From JARRNO01 sp037384885 (GTDB lineage: Bacteria; Acidobacteriota; UBA4820; DSQY01), in assembly GCA_037384885.1 (NCBI GenBank), contig JARRNO010000010.1, positions 1 to 28,527 on the forward strand: a stretch of 28,527 nucleotides of DNA, given 5' to 3'. Below, piece after piece: positions 7,460-15,402 of this stretch. The notes beneath the pieces were generated by a model. That model worked only from the letters and a program-made list of their open reading frames with translations. It was not told where the DNA came from and ran no database searches. Position 1 is the first letter of the stretch. Each line of letters starts with the position of its first letter. Both the position numbers and the translations under genes were made by a program.

Positions 7460-8119
7460 ATGACACGTAAAACGATAATAGAAATCGGCCTCAGCCTCGT
7501 TGCGCTGCTGATGGCCGGCATGTCCCCCAACCTCTTCCCCGCCGCCCAGGCCGGCATCGCCCCCATGCCCGAAATGGCGCGCTGGCTTTTGCTCCCGTCC
7601 ATCGCCGTCCTGGCAATCGTTTTCGTCCTGGCCGCGGCCGGCGGGCTGGACCGGCTGAAGAACCGGCTGTTGATGGGCGCTCTCGCGGGGCTCGTCGCGA
7701 CCGTTGGGCTGGAAGTCGTCCGGATCATCAGCTTCCGGGCCTTCGGCGGCATGCCCGGGTCCATGCCCGAGCTGCTCGGCGTGCTTCTTACAAACCGCTT
7801 CATGCTCGGTCCATCGGTCACTTCAAACATTCTGGGATGGGCGTACCATTTCTGGAACGGCGCCTGCTTCGGCATGATTTTCGCTCTCGTCTTCGGGCGC
7901 AAGCCCTTCTGGTGGGCCGTCATCTACGCCGAAGCCATCGGCGTGGGGTTCTTGCTCAGCCCTGCCGTCCGCTCCATGGGGATCGGCTTCATGGGTAGCC
8001 AAATGCCGGGCATGCCCATCACCGTCTTTCTCGCCCACCTGGTCTTCGGAACCATTCTCGGCCTGCTCTGCGCCAAGTGGATCCGCGACAAGGGCTGGCT
8101 GCTTTCACGCGGCCAATGA
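7460..8119 (+). CDS. Uncharacterised polytopic inner-membrane protein
   Basis: The 219-residue product has about six hydrophobic helices: residues 5-28, 38-58, 68-85, 111-140, 146-165 and 184-205 approximately. Met and Gly are unusually frequent (GMPGSMPE, SMGIGFMGSQMPGMP). I do not recognise a family with certainty; the general look is that of small DUF6789-like membrane proteins. ATG 7460 has GGAGG 7 bases upstream. It lies 57 bases after the DUF302 gene across a stable hairpin, so the two may be one unit. Met-rich loops can bind soft metals, but no clear CxxC or MxxM cluster supports that here. Confidence 0.7.
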   Translation: MTRKTIIEIGLSLVALLMAGMSPNLFPAAQAGIAPMPEMARWLLLPSIAVLAIVFVLAAAGGLDRLKNRLLMGALAGLVATVGLEVVRIISFRAFGGMPGSMPELLGVLLTNRFMLGPSVTSNILGWAYHFWNGACFGMIFALVFGRKPFWWAVIYAEAIGVGFLLSPAVRSMGIGFMGSQMPGMPITVFLAHLVFGTILGLLCAKWIRDKGWLLSRGQ

Positions 8120-8149
8120 GCCGCCGTCCACAGTCCGCGGTCTGCCGTC

Positions 8150-8170
8150 GGGCCGCGCACTGCGCGGCCC
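8150..8170. terminator. 9-bp hairpin between convergent genes, possible bidirectional terminator
   Basis: GGGCCGCGC and GCGCGGCCC pair around ACT. It lies 31 bases after the membrane-protein stop, and directly next to the TAA at 8171-8173 that ends the extended reading frame of the minus-strand methyltransferase. No strong U-tract is present in either direction. Confidence 0.5.
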
Positions 8171-8608
8171 TTAATACACGAACGGCACCATCCGCTTGGT
8201 TTCGCGGGCGTAGTCCGAATATTCAGGCTACCGCCGCCGGAGGAAATGCTCTTCGCACAGGATGCGCGTCACGGCCCCTGCCGTGACCAGCGCAGCGAGG
8301 CACGCGGCGAGCGCGGAAAACGAGCCGCAAAACGACGCCCAGACGAACAGGCACACCGCCGTATAGATGGGGTGGCGGATGAAGTGGTATGGCCCGCTGG
8401 TCACCAGTTCTCCTTCGGTGGGCTCCGCGCCGAAATGAAAGCTCCTGCCCCGGAACGTGAGCCGCGCCCACAGCATGAGCACCCCGGCCGCAACCTGGGC
8501 GGAGATGACCGGCCAGTAAGGAAAGAACAGGGTTTTGGCCAGAACCATGCCCACCGCACCGGCGGCCATCGCTACGTACCCAAGCACGGAAAGGATTCTC
8601 AGGATCAT
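8171..8608 (-). pseudogene. Isoprenylcysteine-methyltransferase-like membrane protein with an in-frame amber codon
   Basis: From ATG 8608 the frame reads 126 residues to TAG 8228-8230, then continues in the same frame for 18 codons to TAA 8171-8173. The first part has the ICMT-like layout: hydrophobic helices and the motif GPYHFIRHPIYTAV, then RILCEEHFLRRR. The continuation, PEYSDYARETKRMVPFVY, is exactly how this family ends, so the amber codon interrupts rather than ends the gene. A Tyr codon to TAG is one base change. The family comprises small membrane methyltransferases of mostly unknown substrate. The short product may still be made; it lacks the conserved tail. ATG 8608 was chosen for the GAGG just before it. 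A recent nonsense mutation or a sequencing error is more likely than recoding, as other genes here end in TAG. Confidence 0.75.
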
Positions 8609-8756
8609 TCCACCCTCTAAGCAAGAAAAACCCGGCCAGCTCCAAGCCAGGTCCGCCGGCAACCTTGCACCAGGATAGCGCAATCGTCCCGGCGTTGTCT
8701 TTGAGGGGCCCAAAACATCTGTCGCGCCATTTTTCGCCGGAAGACGCCTTCGCGCC

Positions 8757-8810
8757 TCAAGTCTCCCCGGCGAAAATCTTCTCCCAATCGAGGCGCGCCG
8801 TCATGCGCAC
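8757..8810 (-). pseudogene. Remnant of a CreD-like gene (last 17 codons or so)
   Basis: On the minus strand this reads MTARLDWEKIFAGET-stop, nearly the same as the C-terminus VTARLDWEKIFEGEH of the intact CreD-like protein at 24082-25113. At DNA level a 30-base stretch differs at only two positions. The fragment starts just after the glycosyltransferase stop at 8820, with nothing of the rest of the gene present. Confidence 0.7.
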
Positions 8811-8819
8811 CTTCTCATG

Positions 8820-9782
8820 TCACGATTGAGGCCCCGCGGCAACGGCGTGGGGGGCATTGAATAGCCTGCCGTCAATCTCGACATGCCTGAGCATGCCGAG
8901 AACCTTCAACACCATCTTCTCTCGAGCCGGAATGTGATACAGCCTGTCATAGAGAAGAGCAAGCCCCTGCCCGCCCTTTCTTCTCTCTGCTTCATACGAC
9001 CTCATCTGCTGCCTGCGGCTCTCTCTCATCAAGGGCGGCATACCGGTGTCTCCGAGTCTCTTGTCCCATTTCGACTTCCAATCCTCAAATCCGATACAGT
9101 CATAATGCAGCAGCTGAATTTTCTTGGTATCCGTCACGGTTAAGGGGCCCTCGTGTTTTATCGCTTTGTGTATTCTGTACTGTTTAATTCCGGCGCTGGT
9201 TCTGACCGCCATTTTGGAAGCGGTGTGCGATCTGAAATATTCGCCTTCGAAGATGGCTCTCGAACAACACAAGATCCTCGCGAATGCCATTTGGATTCTG
9301 TTCGGCATGACTTTAAAAAGGGTCGGCTTAAAAATGTTTTCATACTCCTCATTCAGCGGTACCGCCTCCAGGCCGAGGAATCTCACCGCATCATCCTTGG
9401 ATGAGCGAAGGATCTCCTTCAACGGCCCAAGAGGATGGATCAATTCGTCGCTGTCGATATGAATGATCCATTCGCAGCCCCTTGACGCCAGCATCCTCGC
9501 CCCTTCGTTGACATTAAACACTTGCCTGTCCCCGAGGGCCTTATGGCGTCCTTCCTCCCTTTTTGACCAGTACTCTGCAGAACATCGCACCGCAGTGACC
9601 TGATCGTACGAGGCCAGGACCTCAACGGCCTCATCATCCGGATCGTCAAAGAACAAGAGGATATGATCCACTCCAATATTCAAGTGATAATTGACCCACA
9701 GCGTCAGTTCCGAAACCGGAGCCCTGACCGTGGCAATGACGGCGGCTCTTTCCAAATATTCCCCCAATCCTCTCTCGCCCAT
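8820..9782 (-). CDS. Family-2-like glycosyltransferase (Glyco_tranf_2_4 type)
   Basis: The 320-residue protein has a GT-A fold signature: an N-terminal strand VIATVRAPVSELTLWVNYHLNIGVDHILLFFDDPDDE as in Glyco_tranf_2_4/GT92-like enzymes, then the metal-binding DxD motif as IIHIDSDELIHP (110-113). A nucleotide-sugar transferase acting on surface polysaccharide or a small acceptor is the likely role; the sugar is unknown. No signal peptide or membrane helix is seen. It stands alone, with no other polysaccharide genes nearby, is less GC-rich than its neighbours, and directly abuts a remnant of a CreD-like gene. These signs suggest acquisition or rearrangement. The start at 9782 is the first ATG of the frame and matches the start of the domain; its ribosome-binding site is weak. 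Confidence 0.82.
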   Translation of the reverse strand: MGERGLGEYLERAAVIATVRAPVSELTLWVNYHLNIGVDHILLFFDDPDDEAVEVLASYDQVTAVRCSAEYWSKREEGRHKALGDRQVFNVNEGARMLASRGCEWIIHIDSDELIHPLGPLKEILRSSKDDAVRFLGLEAVPLNEEYENIFKPTLFKVMPNRIQMAFARILCCSRAIFEGEYFRSHTASKMAVRTSAGIKQYRIHKAIKHEGPLTVTDTKKIQLLHYDCIGFEDWKSKWDKRLGDTGMPPLMRESRRQQMRSYEAERRKGGQGLALLYDRLYHIPAREKMVLKVLGMLRHVEIDGRLFNAPHAVAAGPQS

Positions 9783-10000
9783 GAAATGACCGCTTCTCAG
9801 GCCGCCATCGATCCGTTCTCAAGGACAATAAGATTCCGGCGCGGAGCGGCCCCTTCAACTTGCGGTCCTCTATAGGCTCACCCCATTTTACTCTTACATG
9901 GATTCCCGCGCAAAAGGGCAACTAACCCCCCCGCAACGGCCTGCTCTCACATTTTTGGCCTCCGACTGCCGTCAGCCGGCCTCCGTCGGGCCGAAGACCC
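9783..10000. other. Spacer upstream of the glycosyltransferase, no gene seen
   Basis: Both flanking genes are on the minus strand. The stretch should hold the glycosyltransferase promoter and the receptor's 3' end; no hairpin with a U-tract was recognised. Confidence 0.35.
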
Positions 10001-12358
10001 CTACAACTCCCAATGCACCCCCGCATACCGGGCACGCCGGGGACCATACTGCGGCGCCCCGACGCCGATGCCCGTTCCATCGCGAATTTCGTACACCCGG
10101 TCGAAGACATTCAACACTGAAAGGCGAAACTCGAGCGCCCGTCCCCTTCTCAGCGTGACAGAACGCGTGGCGCCCAGGTTCACCTGCATATAAGCCGGAA
10201 GCGAAAGCGTATTGGCGAATCCCCGCCTCAATCCGCTGCCGTAAAGCGCATTCACGCTCACGGATGTCTTCGTCCACCGGTACGACACGCCCCCCGACCC
10301 CGTCCAGGTCTGGTCGTGATCCAGGTGGACGTCATGGCTCGCGATGTAGGCCAGTTCTTCCGCATCGAAGTTAAACTGTCCCGAGACCACTTCCTTTCCC
10401 TTTGCAGAGGAGCAGGCCGCGTTCAGATAGGCCGTCCAGCCGCCCCGCCGTAAATGCGTGGTGATTTCGATTCCGGAAATCCTCCCTTTTGCGTAGTTGA
10501 AGGGCGAAAAAACCAGCGCCTGTCCGAACTGCCCTTCATCCAGAAGATCGGTCACGCGTTTCACGTAACCGTCCAGCCCCAGGCTCAACCCCGCAACCGG
10601 TTCGAACACAACGCCGACATCGAAATAGTGGCTGCGTTCCGCCTTGACGTTTGTGTCGGCATCCGTGGGCAGCGCGTTCGTTGTGTCCTTGAACTTCTCG
10701 ATGCTCGTCGGCGCGATCAGCTCGAGGGGCGGCGGGGTGAAGTATCTCGCGTATCCTGCATGAAGCGTAACTTTGGGCGTCACTTTCCAGACCAGGCCGG
10801 CCCGCGGGCTGATCTGTCCCGCCCGGATGTAGGCGTCCATCCCGTCGGCCCGGAGGCCGAAATTCACGGTCAGCCGCCCTGTGGGGTGCCATTCGTCCTG
10901 CATGTAGGCCCCGTAGAGCCAGCCCGTCTTCACGTGGTTGTCCACGATGGTCAGCGGCGCGTCCGAGGTCTGATTCCCCAACGCATCGGCCGGAAAGACC
11001 GCCGACGTGTTGTCGCTGCGCGCATGGTCGGCGCCGGCGAAGAATCCCCAGCGCAGGGTATGGTGCGGGTTCAACCGAAACGCCAGATCGCCCTGCAGCC
11101 CGTTGCCGAAGCTGCTCCTGAAAACGCTGGCGGCCACGCCGTTGTAGATCAGGTCCCCGATGGGATCGGGATGATAATTGACGCTGCTGTAACGGCTGAA
11201 GAGCGCCAGCTGAAAACCCGTCCGGCCGTTGGGGTTCCCCTGCCACGCCACGATTCCATAGTGGTTCGTTTCTTGCTGCGTCTCGTCCAAGGAGGACGAA
11301 GGATACCTCGACGCCAGTTCCGCCGGATCCAGCCCCCCGTAGCGGAAGGCGGGAGACTGCCCGGGAACATTGGGGATTTCGAACCCGCTGTCCGCCGTCC
11401 CCAGAATGACGCTCAGACGGTTGTCGGGATTCAGGATCCACGAGAAGTATCCGAAACCCTTGGCTTGGCGGGTGTGATCGTGCATGGGGTCGGGACCGGG
11501 CGTGGGCGATTCGACGCCCAGATCGCTTTCCAGGCAGGACGCGGTCGCGAAGTAAAAGAAACTTCCCTTCGAACCTCCGGACGTCACCGACGGTTCGAAG
11601 GTGCCCCGCGCACCGCCGTAAAGATCCGCACTCCCCCCGCCCGCCACGGCGCCGCTGCGGGTTTCGATCTCCACCACGCCGGCCGTCCGGTCGCCATACT
11701 GGGCGGGCAGCGCCCCCGTCACCAGGTCAATACTTTCGGCAAAGCGGGTCGACAGCGTCTGGCCGAAACCTGAAATGCCTTCGGGAAGAAGAATCCCGTT
11801 AATCCTGTACTGAAGATCACCGTGATCGCCCCGAACATGGAGTTGCCCATAAGAATCCTGTACCACGCCGGGCGCCTGGAGCACCACCTGGTTCAGCGGC
11901 GTGCTCCGTCCCTCCGGCAGTGTCTGGATAATCATGGGGGTGATCCGGTACACGCTGCTTCCCGTTTCCGTCCGCTTCTGGTTGATGTCGGGGGGCGCTG
12001 CAGTGACCGTGACTTCCGTGGCGCCGGCCGCCACCGTGAAAGGCAGCATGACGGTCGCGCCGGCTCTTACTCGGATATTCTTTCTCACCACGGGATTCAT
12101 CCCCACGGGCGAAACCTTCACATCATAAGACGCACCGGCCGGAAGCCCTTCGAACCGGAACCGCCCGGAGGCGTCGGTGGCGGCCCCGCGCGGCTCGTGA
12201 AGCAACGGTCCGGACACCTGCACCAGGGCGCCTGCGACGGCATTGCCTCCGGAGTCCACGACCCGCCCCGCAATCGCCCCCTCCGGCCCGGCGGCCCAAA
12301 CGGCCGCGGCAGCGAATAGAAACAAAACGACACAACACACCTTTTTCAAAACATGCAT
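10001..12358 (-). CDS. TonB-dependent outer-membrane receptor with carboxypeptidase-regulatory-like N-terminal domain
   Basis: From ATG 12358 (GGGAGAG before it) the product is 785 residues. A signal peptide covers about 1-23 (HVLKKVCCVVLFLFAAAAVWA). Next is a carboxypeptidase-regulatory-like beta sandwich, about 25-115 (GAIAGRVVDSGGNAVAGALVQVSG; FRFEGLPAGASYDVKV). The TonB plug domain follows, about 140-235, with LNQVVLQAPGVVQDSYGQLHVRGDHGDLQYRING in pieces typical of plugs. The rest is a long 22-strand-type barrel with ISPRAGLVWKVTPKVTLHAGYARYFTPPP and a terminal FRLSVLNVFDRVYEIRDG..GV..PQYGPRRA, ending Trp-Glu-Leu. Substrate import depends on TonB/ExbBD, not present in the window. The small DUF2946-like gene upstream hints at a metal such as copper, but this is only inference from context. 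Confidence 0.93.
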   Translation of the reverse strand: MHVLKKVCCVVLFLFAAAAVWAAGPEGAIAGRVVDSGGNAVAGALVQVSGPLLHEPRGAATDASGRFRFEGLPAGASYDVKVSPVGMNPVVRKNIRVRAGATVMLPFTVAAGATEVTVTAAPPDINQKRTETGSSVYRITPMIIQTLPEGRSTPLNQVVLQAPGVVQDSYGQLHVRGDHGDLQYRINGILLPEGISGFGQTLSTRFAESIDLVTGALPAQYGDRTAGVVEIETRSGAVAGGGSADLYGGARGTFEPSVTSGGSKGSFFYFATASCLESDLGVESPTPGPDPMHDHTRQAKGFGYFSWILNPDNRLSVILGTADSGFEIPNVPGQSPAFRYGGLDPAELASRYPSSSLDETQQETNHYGIVAWQGNPNGRTGFQLALFSRYSSVNYHPDPIGDLIYNGVAASVFRSSFGNGLQGDLAFRLNPHHTLRWGFFAGADHARSDNTSAVFPADALGNQTSDAPLTIVDNHVKTGWLYGAYMQDEWHPTGRLTVNFGLRADGMDAYIRAGQISPRAGLVWKVTPKVTLHAGYARYFTPPPLELIAPTSIEKFKDTTNALPTDADTNVKAERSHYFDVGVVFEPVAGLSLGLDGYVKRVTDLLDEGQFGQALVFSPFNYAKGRISGIEITTHLRRGGWTAYLNAACSSAKGKEVVSGQFNFDAEELAYIASHDVHLDHDQTWTGSGGVSYRWTKTSVSVNALYGSGLRRGFANTLSLPAYMQVNLGATRSVTLRRGRALEFRLSVLNVFDRVYEIRDGTGIGVGAPQYGPRRARYAGVHWEL

Positions 12359-12470
12359 GGACACTCTCCCGAGCCCCGGCAAAGCGGGGCCTGCGTTTCG
12401 GGCGCGGCGTCCGAAAAATACACGGACAAACCGCTCCGAAGGGATGCAAGTTGGATAAACCGGCTGATTT

Positions 12471-12779
12471 CTAGAAAATCGGGAAAGTGGGCGGGGGGCC
12501 GCGGGCGGTCCGGGGTGTGGAATGTGCGTTTAAAGGGAGTTGCGTGACGCAAAATACAACCGGAAGGGAGGGCGAAGGCGCTTTCGGCACGACCGCGGGC
12601 GGCGTCGGCCAGCCCAGGCTGGCGCGCAGCGCCGCACAGATCGGGCATCCGAAGACCCCGCCCTGCACGATGGGCTGGTTTGTCGTGCCAAGCTGCGTCG
12701 GCGGGCCGTGCAGCAGGACCACCAGCAACATGGCGGGAAACAGGTACGCCAGTTTTCGCACCCACCGCGACTTCATCAT
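12471..12779 (-). CDS. Small DUF2946-like exported or membrane-anchored protein
   Basis: The 102-residue frame begins MMKSRWVRK and has one hydrophobic segment (LAYLFPAMLLVVLL) followed by FGCPICAALRASLG and a Pro-rich tail with TARGPPP near the end. Small DUF2946 proteins encoded next to TonB receptors show the same order: anchor, a CPxC motif and an xRxPP tail. The CPIC pair could bind a metal. The gene sits 112 bases upstream of the receptor on the same strand, which supports it being real and co-transcribed. The ribosome-binding site is weak and either of two adjacent Met codons may start it. Family membership is a visual judgement. Confidence 0.5.
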   Translation of the reverse strand: MMKSRWVRKLAYLFPAMLLVVLLHGPPTQLGTTNQPIVQGGVFGCPICAALRASLGWPTPPAVVPKAPSPSLPVVFCVTQLPLNAHSTPRTARGPPPTFPIF

Positions 12780-13049
12780 CAGTCGTCAGAGTAAGCAAAT
12801 TATTTCGTGGCGTCAACTGCGGCAATTTGCGGTGGATACCGGATACAAAATCAGCAATGGGGCAATTCCCCCTACCCGGTCCCGTCGACCCCGGAAGTTT
12901 TCGCGATTCTGTCGAACTTCTGTAATCTGGAACCTTATCGGGATTCTCGCGCCAACCACCCCGGCTGAGCGAATTCCGAGAATCCGTGAAACGTTCGCAC
13001 AATTCGGCCTCATGCTCCGTACCACCGAGCGGGCAGGCAGGGGGGAACC
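12780..13049. other. Divergent promoter region between the receptor unit and the ammonium transporter
   Basis: No gene is supported here. A sigma-54 site was looked for upstream of the ammonium transporter; TGGCG..TTTGC-like pieces near 12810-12830 do not have the right spacing. Confidence 0.35.
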
Positions 13050-14291
13050 ATGTTGCACATCGACACGGGCAATACGGCCTTCATGTTGATCTGCGCCAGC
13101 CTCGTGATGCTGATGACACCCGGTCTGGCATTTTTCTATGGAGGCCTGGTCGGCAGGAAAAACGTCCTGGCCATCATGATTCAGAGCTTCGTCTCCCTGG
13201 GCTGGACGACGGTACTCTGGTTCAGTTTCGGCTACTCCATGTGCTTCAGCGGCAACATGAAGGCCGGGACAGATCTCTTTGGGATCATCGGAAACTTCCA
13301 CCTCTGCTTCCTCAACGGCGTCACGCTTTCCACGCCGTGTCCGCTCAATCCATCCATCCCGCTGGCGGTCTTCTTCGCCTACCAGATGATGTTTGCCATC
13401 ATTACGCCCGCCCTCATCACCGGCGCCTTTGCGAACCGGGTCACCTTTAAGGCCTATTTCATTTTCCTCACGGCATGGCTGATCCTCGTGTACTTCCCGT
13501 TCGTGCACATGGTCTGGGGCGGTGGCATCCTGGAGCAGTGGGGCGTCCTGGATTTCGCCGGCGGCATCGTGGTTCACAACATCGCAGGGATCGCGGCCCT
13601 CGCCGCCGTTCTTTACGTGGGCAAACGCAGGGTTCAAGATCCGGGCCCCCACAGCATTCCGCTGGTGGCGCTGGGCACCGGCCTGCTGTGGTTCGGGTGG
13701 TACGGCTTCAACGCGGGCAGCGAGGTGGCCGTGAACGCCGTGACCGCCACGGCATTCATCAACACCGACATTGCTGCTTCTTTTGCGGCCATCGCCTGGC
13801 TCTTCGTGGAATGGTTCACCTCCAAGAAGCCGAAGTTCCTCGGCCTCCTGACCGGCGCCGTAGCGGGACTGGCCACGATCACACCCGCCGCCGGCTACGT
13901 GTCTCCCATGACGGCGGCTCTCATCGGCATCATCGCCGGTGTGGTCTGTTACCTGGCGGTCGCCCTGAAGAACAAGCTGAAGTGGGATGACGCGCTGGAC
14001 GTCTGGGGCGTGCACGGCGTGGGAGGCTTCCTGGGCATCGTGCTCCTCGGCCTCTTTGCCACCACCGCTTTCAATGCTAACGGCGCCAACGGTCTCTTCC
14101 ACGGGAATCCCGCCTTCTTCGGCAAGGAGTTAACGGCGGTCCTCATCTCCTCCGTCTACGCCTTCGTGTTCACCTATGCCATGCTCTGGATCATCGATCG
14201 CTTCACCACGGTCAAGGTGACGGAAGAAACCGAGAAAATGGGCCTCGACGAAGGCCTGCACGGCGAACACGCCTACCTGGAAGGCGTGTAG
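13050..14291 (+). CDS. amt: Ammonium transporter (Amt family)
   Basis: The 413-residue inner-membrane protein has the 11-helix Amt plan. The N-terminal LMTPGLAFFYGGLVGRKNVL is the family signature, D168 and H176 (DFAGGIVVHNIAG) and H322 (VWGVHGVGG) are the conserved Asp and the twin pore histidines with the same D-H spacing as E. coli AmtB. The usual VVHI[NS]AG appears here as VVHNIAG. It conducts ammonium/ammonia into the cell. There is no glnK/glnB gene beside it, unlike most bacterial amt loci. AGGGGGG precedes the ATG, and a strong terminator follows downstream, so it is probably monocistronic. Confidence 0.97.
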   Translation: MLHIDTGNTAFMLICASLVMLMTPGLAFFYGGLVGRKNVLAIMIQSFVSLGWTTVLWFSFGYSMCFSGNMKAGTDLFGIIGNFHLCFLNGVTLSTPCPLNPSIPLAVFFAYQMMFAIITPALITGAFANRVTFKAYFIFLTAWLILVYFPFVHMVWGGGILEQWGVLDFAGGIVVHNIAGIAALAAVLYVGKRRVQDPGPHSIPLVALGTGLLWFGWYGFNAGSEVAVNAVTATAFINTDIAASFAAIAWLFVEWFTSKKPKFLGLLTGAVAGLATITPAAGYVSPMTAALIGIIAGVVCYLAVALKNKLKWDDALDVWGVHGVGGFLGIVLLGLFATTAFNANGANGLFHGNPAFFGKELTAVLISSVYAFVFTYAMLWIIDRFTTVKVTEETEKMGLDEGLHGEHAYLEGV

Positions 14292-14303
14292 CAGCCCTCG
14301 CGA

Positions 14304-14322
14304 CCGGGTCCTTACGACCCGG
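14304..14322 (+). repeat. 7-bp hairpin just after the amt stop
   Basis: CCGGGTC and GACCCGG pair around CTTAC, 12 bases past the stop codon. It has no U-tract and precedes the real terminator. Confidence 0.5.
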
Positions 14323-14346
14323 ACGCCTCTTGATTCAAGCCCTCCG

Positions 14347-14384
14347 GGCGGGGACGGCCTCCGCGGCGTTCCCGCCTGTTTTTC
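14347..14384 (+). terminator. Rho-independent terminator of the ammonium transporter gene
   Basis: GGCGGGGACG (14347-14356) and CGTTCCCGCC (14367-14376) form a 10-bp stem with one G-U pair, followed by TGTTTTTC. Confidence 0.85.
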
Positions 14385-14518
14385 TCATGGTGGGTCGTAC
14401 AGTGCTCTCTCGCATGAGAAGTCCCGAATGCTTAAGCTGACGCAGGATACGCCTCACCAAGACCCGATTCAGCGATGCCAGGCTCTTTTCGGGAATAAGA
14501 GACGCAGGGGGGCAAACC

Positions 14519-14833
14519 ATGATCATCCGGATCTGGCACGGGTGGACGACGCTTGAAACCGCAGATTTTTACGAAAACATGCTCAAGAACGAGATATTCG
14601 TGGGCATCCAGAATCGAGGCATTAAGGGGTTTAAGAGCATCCAGCTGCTGCGCCGCCAACTGGAGGACGAGGAAGAATTCGTCACCATCAGGCGGTTCGA
14701 CAACCTCGGCGCCGTCCAGGAGTTCGCGGGCCTGGATGACGAAGCCTGCGTTGTCCCTGACAAGGCCCGGGCCGTTCTTTCGCGCTTCGACCAGCGCTCG
14801 CAGAACTACGAACTTCTCGCAGAAAGGTTGTGA
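14519..14833 (+). CDS. Small antibiotic-biosynthesis-monooxygenase-like (ABM, dimeric alpha/beta barrel) protein
   Basis: The 104-residue product reads MIIRIWHGWTTLETADFYENML at its start and EEFVTIRRFDNLGAVQEFAG followed by a VVPDKARAVLSRFDQRSQNYEL end. This is the pattern of a common group of ABM-like proteins (M.IRIWHG.T....A..Y...L), with ferredoxin-like folds that form dimers. The specific reaction is unknown; relatives degrade haem or oxidise quinones, others have no known activity. AGGGGGG lies 6 bases before the ATG. It is separated from amt by a terminator, so it has its own promoter. Confidence 0.75.
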   Translation: MIIRIWHGWTTLETADFYENMLKNEIFVGIQNRGIKGFKSIQLLRRQLEDEEEFVTIRRFDNLGAVQEFAGLDDEACVVPDKARAVLSRFDQRSQNYELLAERL

Positions 14834-15010
14834 GAGCCCACTGAGGCGCGACCGCACCGCGGCCCTCCGCCGTTTTGCGTCCCGCGCCTCGCAGGGGGAT
14901 TTGCCTCTGCCGCCAGCTCAGTTTGAATAAACTGCCGTAAATGGCTCATCGTGGGAGTAACTTTTCATCTGGTGCCAAGGGGCACTTGACTTGATGAAAG
15001 GAGTCCTAGC

Positions 15011-15313
15011 ATGCCTGAGTTTGGCTCTCCATTTTCCGGGCTGGCCCACGACCGCAAGCTGACCGATCAGGAACTCGTCCGGGCGATCCGCTTCATGGTG
15101 GCCGCGGAGTACGAGGCGATTCAGATGTACATGCAGCTCGCCGAATCCACGGACAACAAGCTCGCCATCGAAGTATTAAAAGATATCGCCGACGAGGAGC
15201 GCGTCCACGCCGGCGAGTTCCTGCGGCTTCTCCACGAGCTGGCGCCCGATGAAGCCAGATTTTACAAAGAAGGCGCGGGCGAAGTCGAGGAAGAGATCGA
15301 GAAGCGTTCGTAA
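15011..15313 (+). CDS. Ferritin-like protein of the encapsulin-cargo / rubrerythrin-like type
   Basis: This 100-residue protein has two helices bearing ferroxidase-type ligands: MVAAEYEAIQMYMQLAE (E33, E35) and IADEERVHAGEFLRLL (E62, E63, H66), then a Glu-rich tail. The short two-helix form with LTDQELVRAIRFMVAAEYEAI and TDNKLAIEVLKDIADEERVH is the one seen in ferritin-like proteins that act as encapsulin cargo or are fused to encapsulin. These oxidise and store iron. No encapsulin shell gene is visible within the window. AAAGGAG lies 7-8 bases before ATG 15011. Its place near peroxide defence genes fits iron sequestration, but linkage is loose. Confidence 0.8.
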   Translation: MPEFGSPFSGLAHDRKLTDQELVRAIRFMVAAEYEAIQMYMQLAESTDNKLAIEVLKDIADEERVHAGEFLRLLHELAPDEARFYKEGAGEVEEEIEKRS

Positions 15314-15402
15314 CAAACTGCATCCACCCAGCCATGCGCCAAACCAAAAACATGCGCGTCCCACCGCTTTGCCGCGGCAGATAGAACCGCCCGTCTGACC
15401 TG

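Noticed and set aside
8228..8230. Amber codon of the ICMT-like gene as a pyrrolysine codon
   Set aside because: The position is normally aromatic, not a catalytic lysine place, and TAG is used as a normal stop by the peroxiredoxin and exporter genes here.
10454..11773. Long + strand open frame (439 codons) opposite the TonB receptor
   Set aside because: Arg/Gly/His-rich shadow of the receptor's codon usage, with no ribosome-binding site or recognisable motif.
12800..12835. Possible sigma-54 promoter before the ammonium transporter
   Set aside because: GG and GC elements are not ten bases apart, so the -24/-12 pattern is not met.
12813..14102. 429-codon minus-strand frame opposite the ammonium transporter
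   Set aside because: It covers the well-recognised Amt gene and has shadow-like composition.
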